64,000 bases of DNA, taken from positions 86,184,457 through 86,248,456 of the forward strand of contig NC_092859.1 in the NCBI RefSeq assembly GCF_032062135.1, in the 5' to 3' direction. A program made the position numbers and the translations under genes. The number at the start of each line of letters is the position of its first letter. The first letter of the stretch is position 1. Below, piece after piece: positions 34,153 through 46,452 of the stretch. Under the pieces are notes generated by a model that saw only the letters and a list, made by a program, of their open reading frames with translations, made no database searches and had not been told where the DNA came from. The DNA comes from Pyxicephalus adspersus. Lineage: Eukaryota > Chordata > Amphibia > Anura > Pyxicephalidae.

Positions 34153-34842
34153 ATACATGCTACTGTACAGTTATATTACGTTTATGTATTTATTTTTTTT
34201 TTTTTACAGATTATTGTGTTTTTTAATCAGTGAGATGTCTGCTTTGATGTGACAAGCCACATCTCTGGCTAGCTTTATATAACCGTTATTTTCATAGAAT
34301 TTGCGATTTCTAAACAAATTTTTAAAAATGCCAATAGCATTGTAATGTAAAGCTGATCTTTTATTTTTAATCACACAAAAGCCAAATTTTAAAAAACTAT
34401 TGATAAAATAGGGTTAGTAAAGTTTATAATACGGTAACTGAAGGTAAAATACACTCTTCATGGAAAAGAAGAAATATGTAAAATGACAAATAAAAATATC
34501 ACTATCAATTCCTATGCACATTTAATGTCTAAAAGCCCCCACTTACCATTCACTAAAGAATTATAACTAATGTGTATCTGAATTGCAGAATATGAAACCG
34601 AGGAAGAATGATGGTAGATTGGACCTACAAATGTGACCCTTAGAATGAATGTGACCTCAGAATCTCAAAGACTTCAGTACATAATCTTTCACCTACCATT
34701 CCTTTAAATTGCAACAATAGTTAAGATAGACTTAGGTTTAACAAGAAATGTGTTTCTAAAAGAGCACTGTCCTTTGCAAAGCTAGATCCCAGGTTTAAAT
34801 GTCAGCCAGGACACTATCTGCATGGAGTGTGCAGGTTCAATG

Positions 34843-34909
34843 TATCTCTATCTCTCTATCTCTCTCTCTATCTATATCTATATCTATAAATATATCTATA
34901 TCTATATAG
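34843..34909. repeat. (TATC/TCTC)n microsatellite
   Basis: A mixed run of TATCTC, TCTA and TATATC units over about 67 bases. Confidence 0.85.
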
Positions 34910-35336
34910 AAAATGTGAAAGTGGGAATTTTAAGGCATTTTTTGTATAAAAACCATGGATTAATTTGTAACACGTTAACAGGATATCCAAACCTATATTA
35001 ATAAAAGTGCTCATACAATAATTTTAACAAGCACGCCAAATATTATGTAATTCCTTGCTTGGTGGCTTGAATAAACTACCTATTTTTCTCCTCTCTGCTT
35101 TGGGGAGCCAACCACTCATTTGACACACAAGACCAATGCACCAATTGTGACCAATACCAATTGTGTGGTGCTAAAAAATGCATATGATCCTAACTAGAAC
35201 TGACCACTCCAAAAAAAAAAACAAATATCCACTGCGCAAGTGCAGAAGTTTTTGTGAGAAGTTTCTAGAGGAGACCAGAGCATTCCTCAGGAAAGCCCCA
35301 TATGCTTCTGTTGCTGTTCATCTACCACACACCAAG

Positions 35337-35828
35337 CTAAGGACTGTAAAGAGGAAATAATGTGAGAGAAAGTGTCAGAGTGCAACAGCAATACACACAT
35401 TGCAACTCTACACAAAGGTCAAGCCGCATGGATGAGACAAACAAGGCTGACCTTCCCAAACAGCATGGTGGGGAGTTGAAAGAATCTGGCACTTCTACAA
35501 TGTCAACCATTGGTACAAATTTACCAGCAAAGTCACGGTCAAAAGATGGGCCTCGTCTATGTTTCCTGAAAGCAATCCACAAAAGATGGATGACAAAAGC
35601 AATAGGTCCCTTGCAACATCTAAATTGTTTGACGCACTTTTCATACCTAGTAATGCTCTTCCCTACACTCTCAAAACATGTGCAGAGATTTAAACAGACA
35701 CTGGCAGAAGAACCAAAGGGATCCAGTGATGGGAAAACACAGCTAACACTTCCCAACGTAACAGAGTGTAAAACTTCCTGACAACAGATCTGAGATACCC
35801 ACACCAGAGGCAGTAATGTACCATCCAC
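35337..35828 (-). other. Unassigned 163-codon open frame with antisense partner
   Basis: The minus strand is open for 163 codons, and the plus strand holds a 139-codon frame inside it (35362-35781). Neither translation resembles a family I know. The minus frame is rich in Cys, Leu and Ser and has no clear signal peptide or splice context. Base composition is higher in GC than the surroundings, so it may be a retroelement or retrocopy piece. Protein-coding status is doubtful. Confidence 0.2.
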
Positions 35829-37380
35829 ACTTGAATGGTCTTGCCACTAAATAACCAGCTATGGATGAGCATGCTTAGATACTCACTCTCCTGGGTAGAG
35901 CCTGTATACAAGCACAAGGTTCTAGAACAATTTTATGGTTGCCCCAGCACTATGAAACTATGTTCAAGTCATTTGAAAATCAGAGAGAATTAGAGTATCA
36001 GAGTATCCATAATGCTTATAACCTGCCAGAAAAAGTCTAAGCTTCTATATATTCATGTGCTTATTATACATATGTTGGCACTTAATAAATCCTAATTTAT
36101 AATACATATTTTGAAAGCTTGTACATATGGATGTTTTTATTAAACATTTTGTAGTTATTTGTTTGATAGAATATATAGTTCAAAGTTTGTTATCGTCCTG
36201 ACTTCTGTTGTTTATATATCCATGTTATGTTGTATGATGGATACTATAGGGCATTAGATGTAGATGGATATATTTATTTCATTTATGATTGGATGTACAC
36301 ACTCCAAAATGTAAATGTTATGCGTTTGTGTTTATACCAGTTTTACAAATTCCTGGCACATTTCTACACTGATGAGGAGAAATAAAATCCCCTTAAACAA
36401 AAGTGTTTGGAAAAGTTATCTGTCCGCCTAGCTCTTGAGCTAGGGCAGAACAAAACAGAAAAAGTCATCAAAATTGCTTGAAAGCCCCCATTATGATTAG
36501 TTTCTGTAATAGTAAGTGGTGCCTGACCACCAGATATTAGCCATTTAGCATTAATCCACTCAAAGCCAATTTTATGTAACCAATATCATCGGGTTCTGTT
36601 GTACCTACCATAAGATAAGTAAACATGATATTCTTTAGTTGTAAGTGTTTCTACTAATACGATATCAAATTTTAACTAAAGTGGCTTTATTAATAACTAA
36701 AAGACAAAAAATTTCTGATATTTTTAAAGATTTGGAGCCAGTAAGACTAAACCTTAAACGTTTTTACGATCCCCTACTCTGCATAAATCAGTGGTTTTGA
36801 TGTAGTGAACCATCAGGATAAAACCATTGTTGAAAATTGCCATGTATTCTACCTCTCCAAAAACAACCAACAGAATTTAGTTTTCCAGAACTTTTTATTG
36901 ATTTTTCATTCCACCACAAATTCCAAAATAGGAGGACTTTTGCTCATTTTAGGATGGTCTGTGAAGCCATTAAAATTTATTCTTATTGCACATTCAGCCA
37001 AATTCACATACATAACTGTTCCAGAGCAGCTGGTGTATAGTGGAAAAAAATAGCTGAATGTTTGGTTATACTTGCACTAAATGCCAACAAATGTGGCCAA
37101 TGGGGCAGAAAAGGATGATCTGCAAGGCCCCCCCACTATCCTAAAATGAAGAACGCTTTTATTTTGGTATTTGCTTCATTGTGCTATGAACTGCTTCAGT
37201 TACGAGATTTTTGATTTCCTATTATAATAACCTGTGAGATACCTGCATTAGGAAAACTGGGATGTCGGAAATGTGCTTTTGTATACATTAAGTCAAAATA
37301 ATTAGTGGCAATTTGAAGTTTACTTGTGAGGCAGCAGTCCTGGCTTGTAGAACCAAACAGTAACCATAACGAAATGATGA
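35829..37380. other. AT-rich spacer, no feature seen
   Basis: No gene or bounded element was recognised. Confidence 0.4.
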
Positions 37381-40300
37381 AAACAACTTTATTAATTCCA
37401 ATATTTAACAACTTAGGCTTAGAATAATTATTAAAAACAAGCATTTAAAAAATCAGAACACCCAAAAATGTATCTATAAAATAGTAGGACTGGTAAACAA
37501 GCAAAACATTTTAAAACACTTAGAAATTGTAATTCACACACTTCACAGTTACAATGTTTTGGCAATAGCTAATTATGTACCACATTAAAACCCCTATGTA
37601 TGGAAATAAAGTATAACGATACACCAAGCAGGTGTTATTTACATCCAAAAGATGTAAGCTACCACAAATGCAGGATGGCCAGATAAAAAAAAAAAAGAAA
37701 GGGAAAAAAAACACACCAACATGTTGTCCAAAACAACACTTTCTCATTTTGGACTTCTGTATGTACACACATCATCACAGGTTATTTTTATAATTCAGCA
37801 GGAGAATATATACAGAGCATTGCTCCAGTCAGTTTTGACCTGAAGTGCCATGCATGTTATCAGTCTCATGAAAGAAAAAAGTGAAACAATGTATTATAAA
37901 GCCTATTTTGTACAGCTTAAAACTAAGGGATACAAACCATTTTTCTTAAAAATGAATTATATTACATCTTATATTGAGAAAGTAAACTGATGGAATACTT
38001 ACCTGGGTAGATGTCATTTTAGACACCCTGTCTAACAGGTTAAAAAAGGTAGATTATTATTTTTTTATGTTTTTTTTTTTTGGGGGGGGGGGGGGGGCAC
38101 CCTTTCACAGTTCCAAAAATCCTTAGGAAAATAAAATGTGTTAGTTTATGGTTACAATAAACACTGATGGTATGGTTACCAAATATGTACAAGCAATGGA
38201 TGCTCCTTGGCTTGCTACAGTGTAAAAACATTTCCATCAATGAAATTTATATTTTACTTGCAATATATTCTGCAGAGAAGACTTTTGCCACTCCTGGAAG
38301 AACCTTTTTAATAGAAGTGTAACCAAGCAATCTAAAAAAAAAATAAAAAATGACCATGCCCCTAAAAGGTGTTGGAAACTTGTGAATGTACACAGTCTAA
38401 TGAAAAAGCATTTGTAATTTACATTAAATCTTTCATAGAAAGAAAAATAATTTTGGTTCCAGAAGAAAGCAAGCTTCACCTCTCTAATAGTGGGGGCGTG
38501 ATGATCACAAGGCAATGACATGACAAGGTACCACTTGAGTAGAAGCCAGTATTGATTTTTTAACCTCCAAAGCAAATATTCACCAGTAGTGACACACATT
38601 TTTTGCTATAGTCCAACATTTTTCAAACATTCAAAAACAAATGGAATGGTTAACTATTAAGGATACAAATAACGGCAGGCTTAAGGTGAATGTATTAAGT
38701 TTGAATTTTTTTACAAATCACAGCCAAATAACACAATTTGTATTCAATATAATACAGACCAGGAAATAAAATAAAAAAAGTTTTGTTTGCCTAGCAAAAA
38801 TAAATTAGACAGGAAACTATGCAATTCAAGCAAAAATAAATGCCTCTTCAAAGACATTGTGTTTGTGGAATAAAAAATGTTTAGTAAAAAGAAAGAATAT
38901 ATTGCCAAAGCAAGCCTTTCCCTGAGGTGTAAACAGCAAATAATTTGAACAGCTTTACACATCAGCCCCATTAAACAGTTTATTACAACACTATTACTAC
39001 TGAGGTGGTATAATTTACAAACTTTGTCAGAACATGAACATTTTAACAGGAATAAACAACTATAAAAACAAAGAACTTAACTTCCCAACTGCTTGTACAT
39101 TATAAATTGTAAATATAATGTATAACCAACTTGCAGGAGCTATTAAGGTGTAAATCACAGGTTTCCTTCAAATAAAACATTTAAGCAACATAAAAAATAA
39201 AAGTAGATCTACTGGTTACCATGTTTGCAGAATTGCTTTATTCACATCTAGATCTGCTCATTTTTATCCGTAAGTTTTGAGATGTTGAATCATATGAAGC
39301 AAACTGATGGCCAAGTATCTTCTTTCCATTAGATGAACATGTGATCTTTGAGGATGTTCCTCTTCTGTCAGCTGTAACGTTTTAAGATTTGTGATGTAGG
39401 TTTTTTGTACAGTACATGGCATACAAAATCTGATAACAGTACAAACATTCTGTAAGCAATCAATACAACATACCAAGTCTATAAAGAATTTTGAGACTCA
39501 GGATACCACATGCAGTAAAAAAAATGTACACATTTACATGCATATAAGACAATATAATTTAACTGTTTTACATAAAAATAATTACTTTGGAGATGGTTAG
39601 AAGGCTGTCTTATATGCAGGCAAATGTTCAGACAACAGAATTTAAATGCAGTCAAACTTTTAATACTCATAAGTTGATTATAAGCACTAAAAAATTTGAC
39701 AACATACATATATCAACAATAAAAAGACTGATTTTGGATCATCAATACGTAAATGTTTGTGAAACTCACAATAGTTGGCAAAACGTATAAGTACACATTC
39801 TAGCCAACAAAACATGCCAATAGCAGCTGAATACATTAACACTACATGTTTAATAAAACAAGTACATGTTTAGATGACAGAAATGTAATCTAGTAGTAAG
39901 AATAATACTATTTTGCCAAAAAAATTGTTTTCAGGACACCTTTGATAAAAATTAGATACTCGGAGGATGATGAAATTACTGATGGAATGAAGACTGATAA
40001 TTCAAAGTGTCATCTTAATAAATCCATGAACCTTTGCTAAGTGGACAGTCTCTACTCCATCAGTAATATATCCATTTATGGTGTATGAAATTCTCTATAG
40101 GTTAACATCTATTGTACAGTCTGCAACAAATTAAATGAAAACCAGTTTCTTTCAAATAACAATACATTATTTTTCTACACAGCTAGAACATATTAAACAA
40201 TTATGGAAAGTTGAAAATGTCATAGTAAATTCTAGTGATATGTATTGCAACCTAAAAATGAACACGTTCATACTGCTTTCATAGTCATTAATGTTTTGTT

Positions 40301-40876
40301 TTCCAACAATATTTTCATGTTTGCATTGAACCTTTAATTCTTTAAAAAGTGACTTTTGCCATTCACCATATAAACAAAGCAATCCTAAAGGCCCAGTATG
40401 TCAGTGCAGAAGACTGATAATTGTCAAAAGCTAAATTTCTCTTCCCTCAAGAAAACGCTAAATTATATACTTGTCTGTATGACTGGCTAATGGGCCAGAA
40501 GAAGGTAAATGGTAATTGCCATTAAAAAAATTAAAGGGTATATTTATAAAGCAGTTATTGTGATGTCACTAAACATTCATTGCAAGCATCTTTCCCTGGT
40601 GCATAGGTTTTCAATTACAAAAATGGATTAACCTGGGGTGAATGTTTAGTGAAGGTCACATTCACGGTTTAATAAAATGTGAAAAAAAAAAAAAAAAAAC
40701 CTAAAATTTCATGAAAAAAAATATTGGATTCAGTTCCTAATATTGCCAAATCTGTTTGAGAAAAGATCCCACTGCAGTATTCTTCTCTGACACAGGGCCT
40801 CAAATGTGGATTGTTTACATACATATTCCAGATAAATAGACCATTACATACAAGCAAAAAAAAAAAAAAATGTAAT

Positions 40877-41068
40877 TACTTAAACCGGACCTAAACTACC
40901 CATTTAAAGTGATATACCCCCCCCCCCCCAAAAAAAAAGAACTGCCTTCAATAACGGGGTTTAGACCCAAAATCCTCAAAGGACATCCCAAATAAAGAAA
41001 ACAAAAAAACACACATTTTACTGCCTGTAATGTAAATAAAAATAGTTTGACGGCTTAGGTCCGATTTA
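40877..41068. mobile_element. Short MITE with CGGACCTAA ends
   Basis: The left TTAAACCGGACCTAAACTAC and the right end, read in reverse as CTAAATCGGACCTAAGCCG, form imperfect inverted repeats about 190 bp apart. No coding capacity. Confidence 0.5.
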
Positions 41069-43619
41069 GGCAAAAAAATAAGTAACCGGGTACTGGAATT
41101 TTACAAAAAGGGTGTAAAATATGCACAGCTTGACTACGGCATGATCATAAACTGTTCCTAGATAGGACCAGTAATACAAAAGTTTACATAAAATGATGGT
41201 CATCAAATACATCCAGAATTTCAGCAGTTTACAAAAATCACATCTTAAATTTATTTGTTTCAAAAGGTTGGTGAATGGAAAACACTAAATGGTACATGTG
41301 CCTTGTGAGTATGACTGCTAAATATAGAAAGAAATGTCATGTACAAACTTGAATGTGCAAGATTATAGGAACCCGTTTGTCATGCTACCCACCCATCTCT
41401 ATAAAGTGTACCTAAGTGTGGTAAAAAGGCAACAGAGGTTCCTGCAAAAATATTTAGCTTTTCTGAAGGACCAAATTCTGGCCAGCTCTTAGGCTATGTT
41501 CAGACCTTTACATGGATATTCAGCAGCTCCTAGGGGATGGTTGCTGCAGGAGTTTATAGGAATTTTTAAAGCCAGGTAACTGGTCAATAACCCTTGCTTG
41601 GAATGGGTGGGGGTACTTTTTCAGGCATTTAAAATGCCAGAAAAAAAACACATATATAGGTGTTTGCACATCTAAGGGGAAGGGAGGGTTCATCAATCAA
41701 TATTTCTAGAAAGTATTCCAGATTACATCCCAGGCCTGGGGTTGAGGGCCCCAGTGCTACTGAAGAGATCATCCACATGGAGCAATGCAAAACTTATTTG
41801 GTACCCTTAAGGGTTGGAAAGGGGAAGCTAATAAAGTGTAATACATAGTCACAAAAGTTATAGAAAATAGTAGTAGGTTGTGAGGATTTGAAATACTATG
41901 TGAATAACACAAATGTAAATTTGTAACATTACAGCCATCTATGCATCTACACTGATGGATATGATACTATATTAGGCAGCACTGTACAAGAAATACATCA
42001 AAATTATAAAGACAAACAATATGAAATGTTTTAATAGTTATTTATTCTAAATTGCTGTGACAAGGCTTAGAACACATTGAGGAAAACAAATGCATGCTAT
42101 TTGCCATGCTACTTGCATTTTCTTGCAAAAAAAAAAAAAAAATTAGATATGAAATTTTTTAAAAGGCCACTGAACAAAAAGCCATGCCAGTCAATACTTA
42201 ATTTCCATTTATTTTTTTTTTCCTTTAGGTCACATAACATTTGAGCAAACCAGTGTCAACACCTTTTAATAGGATTTCTGACAGTGGCAACTAAGAGAAA
42301 CTTTTACAGTATCTTTTTTTTCATAAATGTCTTTCTTTGCTACAAAAAGCTACATGCTGCAATATATAAACACCTAAACAGTTTGCTATGTTACCTAATA
42401 GAACTGAAGGCCACAGATGATTTAACAGCACAAGTGAACAGTTTTAAATAATAAAATAAAGAATCAGTTTTGAAGAATTCATTTTCAAGTTCTGTAAATG
42501 GAAGCTCGCATGGTAGGCCAAAACAGTAGTCACGGGTCTCATAGGGACCTATTCACTATGCATTGATGTAGCCCACCACACATGGTAATACACTAAGGTG
42601 GCATTCATTTTAACACCAAACACCTAAGCAATTTAATACACCAAAACAATGCACTGTGGATGCATTATTACAAAAACAGTGTAGCCCTCAAACTCTGGAT
42701 TTGGATGATCTGGACCAGATAGTAAGGTAAAACTTATGACAGCTTTGGTCCTAAAACCCCATTCATTTAAATGAATGGGGAGGGGAGGGGGGTACAGGGA
42801 AATACCTGCTGTATTTATTCTTGTGACCGTGATCTTCTACTACCCACAACACTCTGCCACACTCTGCCAATTTAAAACTTGCAAAAATAAGGCATGTTCA
42901 AAAATACATACGCTTCTTGATTTACCAAGTCCCAGTTTAGATTTAGAGGGATACAGCATACCATCAATAAATCAGATTAGCAATAAAATGAATGACTACA
43001 AAAAGCTACTGGCACACAAATCAAAGATACAAAATAGAAATATGTTTTAAAATTTTGGCAACTCAAAATAAATGTTAGTAGGGATGGACTAAAATATTTA
43101 GTGAGGTGTTCTGGTAGGCAAATGACATAAAACCAATTTCGTATATCAGCACATAAGATTTATACAGTTATATTTTTGTGTTTCAGTGAAACAAAAGCTA
43201 AATAGGCAAAGTTAGTGTATGTTTTAGTTTATTAAAAAGAACCTATCGTTATGGAAACCGCCACGGCTGACATGCTTATAAAGAAGCAAACATTAATGTC
43301 TGCCCACAAATTTATTTAATGGGCCAAAAGTTTTTGGCCAGTATATTCTAAAACATTTTAAACAATACAGAAAAAACTGCAAGACTGTAGAGCAAATTAG
43401 GCTTTATACTAACGATGAGCAGCATCTACTACCTTTCAATCTATGTTCCGAACACAACCATGAACATGTATAAAAAAAAAAAAAAAATTCTATTGAAAAA
43501 AAAGCGGAAGATAGAAAAACAAATTGTGGCCGTACATTAGGTGTTTCCAGCAACTGTTTGCTACAGGTGGCTAGAGATGCAGTGTAATCCGACTAGCCAG
43601 ACAATAGAAAAAAAAACCT

Positions 43620-43832
43620 GGGAAGTCCAAGCATTAGCATCTATATCTATGGAGGAGGGTGTCGCAGATGCCGGCTGGCCATCGCCAGGTTATACAGATG
43701 CCCGGCCTGCAACGCCAGGGGAAGAAGATGCTGGGCAGCGCTGAAGGACGCCGTGGGCACCTCTTACCAGGTAAGTTTTTTAAGCTCCCTGGCAATTCCA
43801 CCCCGAGTGTGGCTCGGGGTTACTGCTAAGGA
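43620..43832 (+). repeat. CCCGAGTGTGGC-family repeat
   Basis: Shares ATCGCCAGGTTATACAGATG, CTCCCTGGCAATTCC and ACCCCGAGTGTGGCTCGGGG with the copy at 50350-50549 in a CPSF6 intron. Both have the same orientation. Confidence 0.55.
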
Positions 43833-45441
43833 AGTTAAACATCCTCATTCTCCACCTATGGCCAGATTATATATTTTATACTGTACCAAAAGAAAAAAAA
43901 CACACACACATACAAACAGAAATACCTATTTTTTTTTTTTAACATCCGATTTTTACAAAAGATGAAAGTCACTAATACAGATCTAAAAAATATGCATCTA
44001 AATATCAGTGTCAAAAAATTGTATAGGTACAGACTTAATTATAAACGGGCACAAAAACATTTGCCTTTGTTTATGAAGGAAAACAAGTTGTTTTCACTAG
44101 TGTCAGATTTAAAATGTTTAATGGATATTATCCCCATTGATTAAAAATAAAATTGTAAAAATTGAATTGTACAACATTCTCCCACTAAATGTTACTGCCT
44201 TAAAAGCAGAAAAGGCAGTAAAAAAAAGAAAAATTAAACAGCACTCTGCAAAGAAAATAATATTTACCTGTGCTGCTGCTTGTGCCACCATATCATCTTC
44301 AAATATTTCTAGGAGGGTTCGATAGCTAATCCCTGCCGTGGATTATTCCACAGGCCTATACGTCACTAAAGAACACAGCAGTGATGTAGTGCCAGTGGAA
44401 AGAAACCATAAAGTGCATAGGGAAAATGCAGTATCTGACAAACCCAAAGATTTGGATACTAATGTTTATTCAGCAAGCCTAAGATTTTCAAGACAAAAAC
44501 TCAGTGCTGCAGGCAATAGAACTTTCGAAATAGCAAGACAAAAAAAAAAATAAAAAAATTTTTTTTTTTATTTTAATCACATATATAACTAGAAAGTTTA
44601 GCAATGGGGACATCTTACTTTAATGACTATTAAATACTACAGTAATTTAAGTACATTTTTACCCCTGTATTTATAATGGCACAAGCATTCCCCTCAAATT
44701 AGTACCATAATAGATGTAATTGTTAAATACTGTTTATTAGTTGTCAGGCGTTTTTTTTTTTTTTTTACACTGCAAACCCAATTAGCATAAAAGATCTTCC
44801 AAGGCACATGCGTAAAAAAAAAATGAAAACAGCTATTTGCTTTACTGAAGGGGGTGGGGGGGATGGGTAGTCATAAATATAAATACAGACATGCATACAT
44901 AACACACACACTTTATAGCTTATGCCATTAATACAATTTACCTGAGCGAAAAATAGGAATGTGTAAAAAAGTTAATTAAAGTTTGAGCCGCCCTAGACTC
45001 CTACTTCTCTTACAATTAAATTAAAGGCCCATTCACACGTAGTTTATGAATTAAATTTCGATTGAAATCAATGGAAACGAGTTTCCACTACAATGCTACA
45101 AGTGTATGTATTGATTTTTTTTTTTTACACACAGAGCGAGGTAGAATTATGCAGCTTAGAACAAAAAAGGTGGGTCGTGTTTTATTCTAACAAATCTTGT
45201 TTAAAAAACCAACATTCCTATTTTATTCCTGCTGAGCCCTTGGCACAAATGTGGCTGAACCAATAATTAACATTGAAAAGGTTGATACACTGTAACATAG
45301 GCTTTTATATACACAGGGTAAACAGCAGTCTGTACAATACTTGCTATTAGAAGATGACACCCTTAAATACATTTGGAGGCTCGAGACTTTCTACAAAGTC
45401 TTGTATAAAATAGAATACAAAAATATGTATCGCCAAGCACA

Positions 45442-46083
45442 TACACTAACCAGCCAAAACAATAAAACCACTGACAGTTAAAGAAAACAACACTGATTGC
45501 CTGGTTAAAATTCCATGTCATGTGGGAAGCACAAATAGTGAGCCACTATAAGGATTTGAGCAACTCTCTAATTCTAGACATCTGAGTCAGAGCAACTCTA
45601 AAGGGAGATCTTCTGCATGTTGCTGGTATGCAGTAGTTAGAATGTACAAAGAGATCGAAGAAAGGAAACCAAAGAACAGAGAGCCAAAAAGGAAAGGGAA
45701 GGGACAGAGCCATAAGTATGTTTTGGCTAGACTATCTGGCCTACACAGTACAGTGCATCTTGCTTCGATGCTCTGTGCTGCCCCCCCTAATGCCCACTTC
45801 TATTGAAAAAAAGCATTTACAATGAAAATGAGTGAGTGACAGAACTAATCACTGAGAAATTGCAAGGTTGTCGGTTGCTGGATGAGAGCAACATACTATC
45901 CAATTGGAAGAAGCCAGGCCAGCAAAGCCAGTGTAACAAATGAACTGCCGATTCCAGATACCTAAACACACCTTTAGGGACTTGTGGAGTTCATGCCTTA
46001 ACAGGCTAAATCTGTATTGGTAGAACAAGGGGGACATACACAATATTAGGCAGATGACCTTAAAGTTCTGGCTGATTGGTGTA
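45442..46083. mobile_element. Tc1/mariner deletion derivative
   Basis: Ends TACACTAACCAGCCAAAACA and, read in reverse, TACACCAATCAGCC are the terminal repeats of a Tc1-like family widespread in fish and frogs, whose right end reads ACACAATATTAGGCAG as here (46037-46052). Only the outer parts remain; most of the transposase gene is missing. TA dinucleotides stand at both edges. It lies about 180 bp past the CPSF6 stop codon. Confidence 0.75.
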
Positions 46084-46262
46084 TAGCTAATAGTGGCTAC
46101 TTACCAAACCATATTGAACCGCTTCAGACAGGAAATCTCTTCTGTGATTAACGCCACAATATTACACATCAATCTACTCATAAAAGGTATATTTTTTCAA
46201 ATTCAACAATACTATTCTGTTCCATGATACCTTTGGTTCCTCGCCTTAATATACCCACCTGC

Positions 46263-46452
46263 TTAGCGGTGACGATACTCTCTTTCTCGGTCTCTTTCCC
46301 TGTCACGATCCCGTTCCCGATCGCGGTGCCTCTCACGCTCACGACTTCTTTCCCGGTAATAGTCATCATGGCGATCTCTGCTGCGAGATTTGTGACGCCT
46401 GCTTTTTTCTCTTGACCTACTGTGGTCCCTTTCTCTGGAACGCTCACGTCTT
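46263..46452 (-). CDS. CPSF6: CPSF6 last coding exon, RS-like domain and stop
   Basis: A 190-bp exon encoding an Arg-rich tail with alternating RS, RE and RD dipeptides, ending REREYRHR before TAA at 46265-46263. In mammals this domain binds transportin-3 for nuclear import and recruits other RS proteins. The junction gives three Arg codons in a row before ERS, one more than I recall for human. The remnant of a Tc1 element starts only about 180 bp past the stop. Confidence 0.94.

Larger units (their letters stand above)
37381..45441 (-). other. T-rich (minus) region, probably CPSF6 3' untranslated and flanking DNA
   Basis: Downstream of CPSF6 the minus strand is T/A-rich with few repeats over long stretches, which would fit a long 3' untranslated region. 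AATAAA hexamers on that strand occur often, for example at 39242-39237 (GTGAATAAAGCAATTC) and 37393-37388. Which one is used cannot be told from sequence. Homopolymer runs include T11 followed by a long G run near 38070-38097 and a C13 run near 40918-40930. Confidence 0.35.

Noticed and set aside
46178..46447. Other frames over the CPSF6 RS-like exon
   Set aside because: Shadows of the repetitive Arg/Glu/Asp codons; only the frame ending REREYRHR matches CPSF6.
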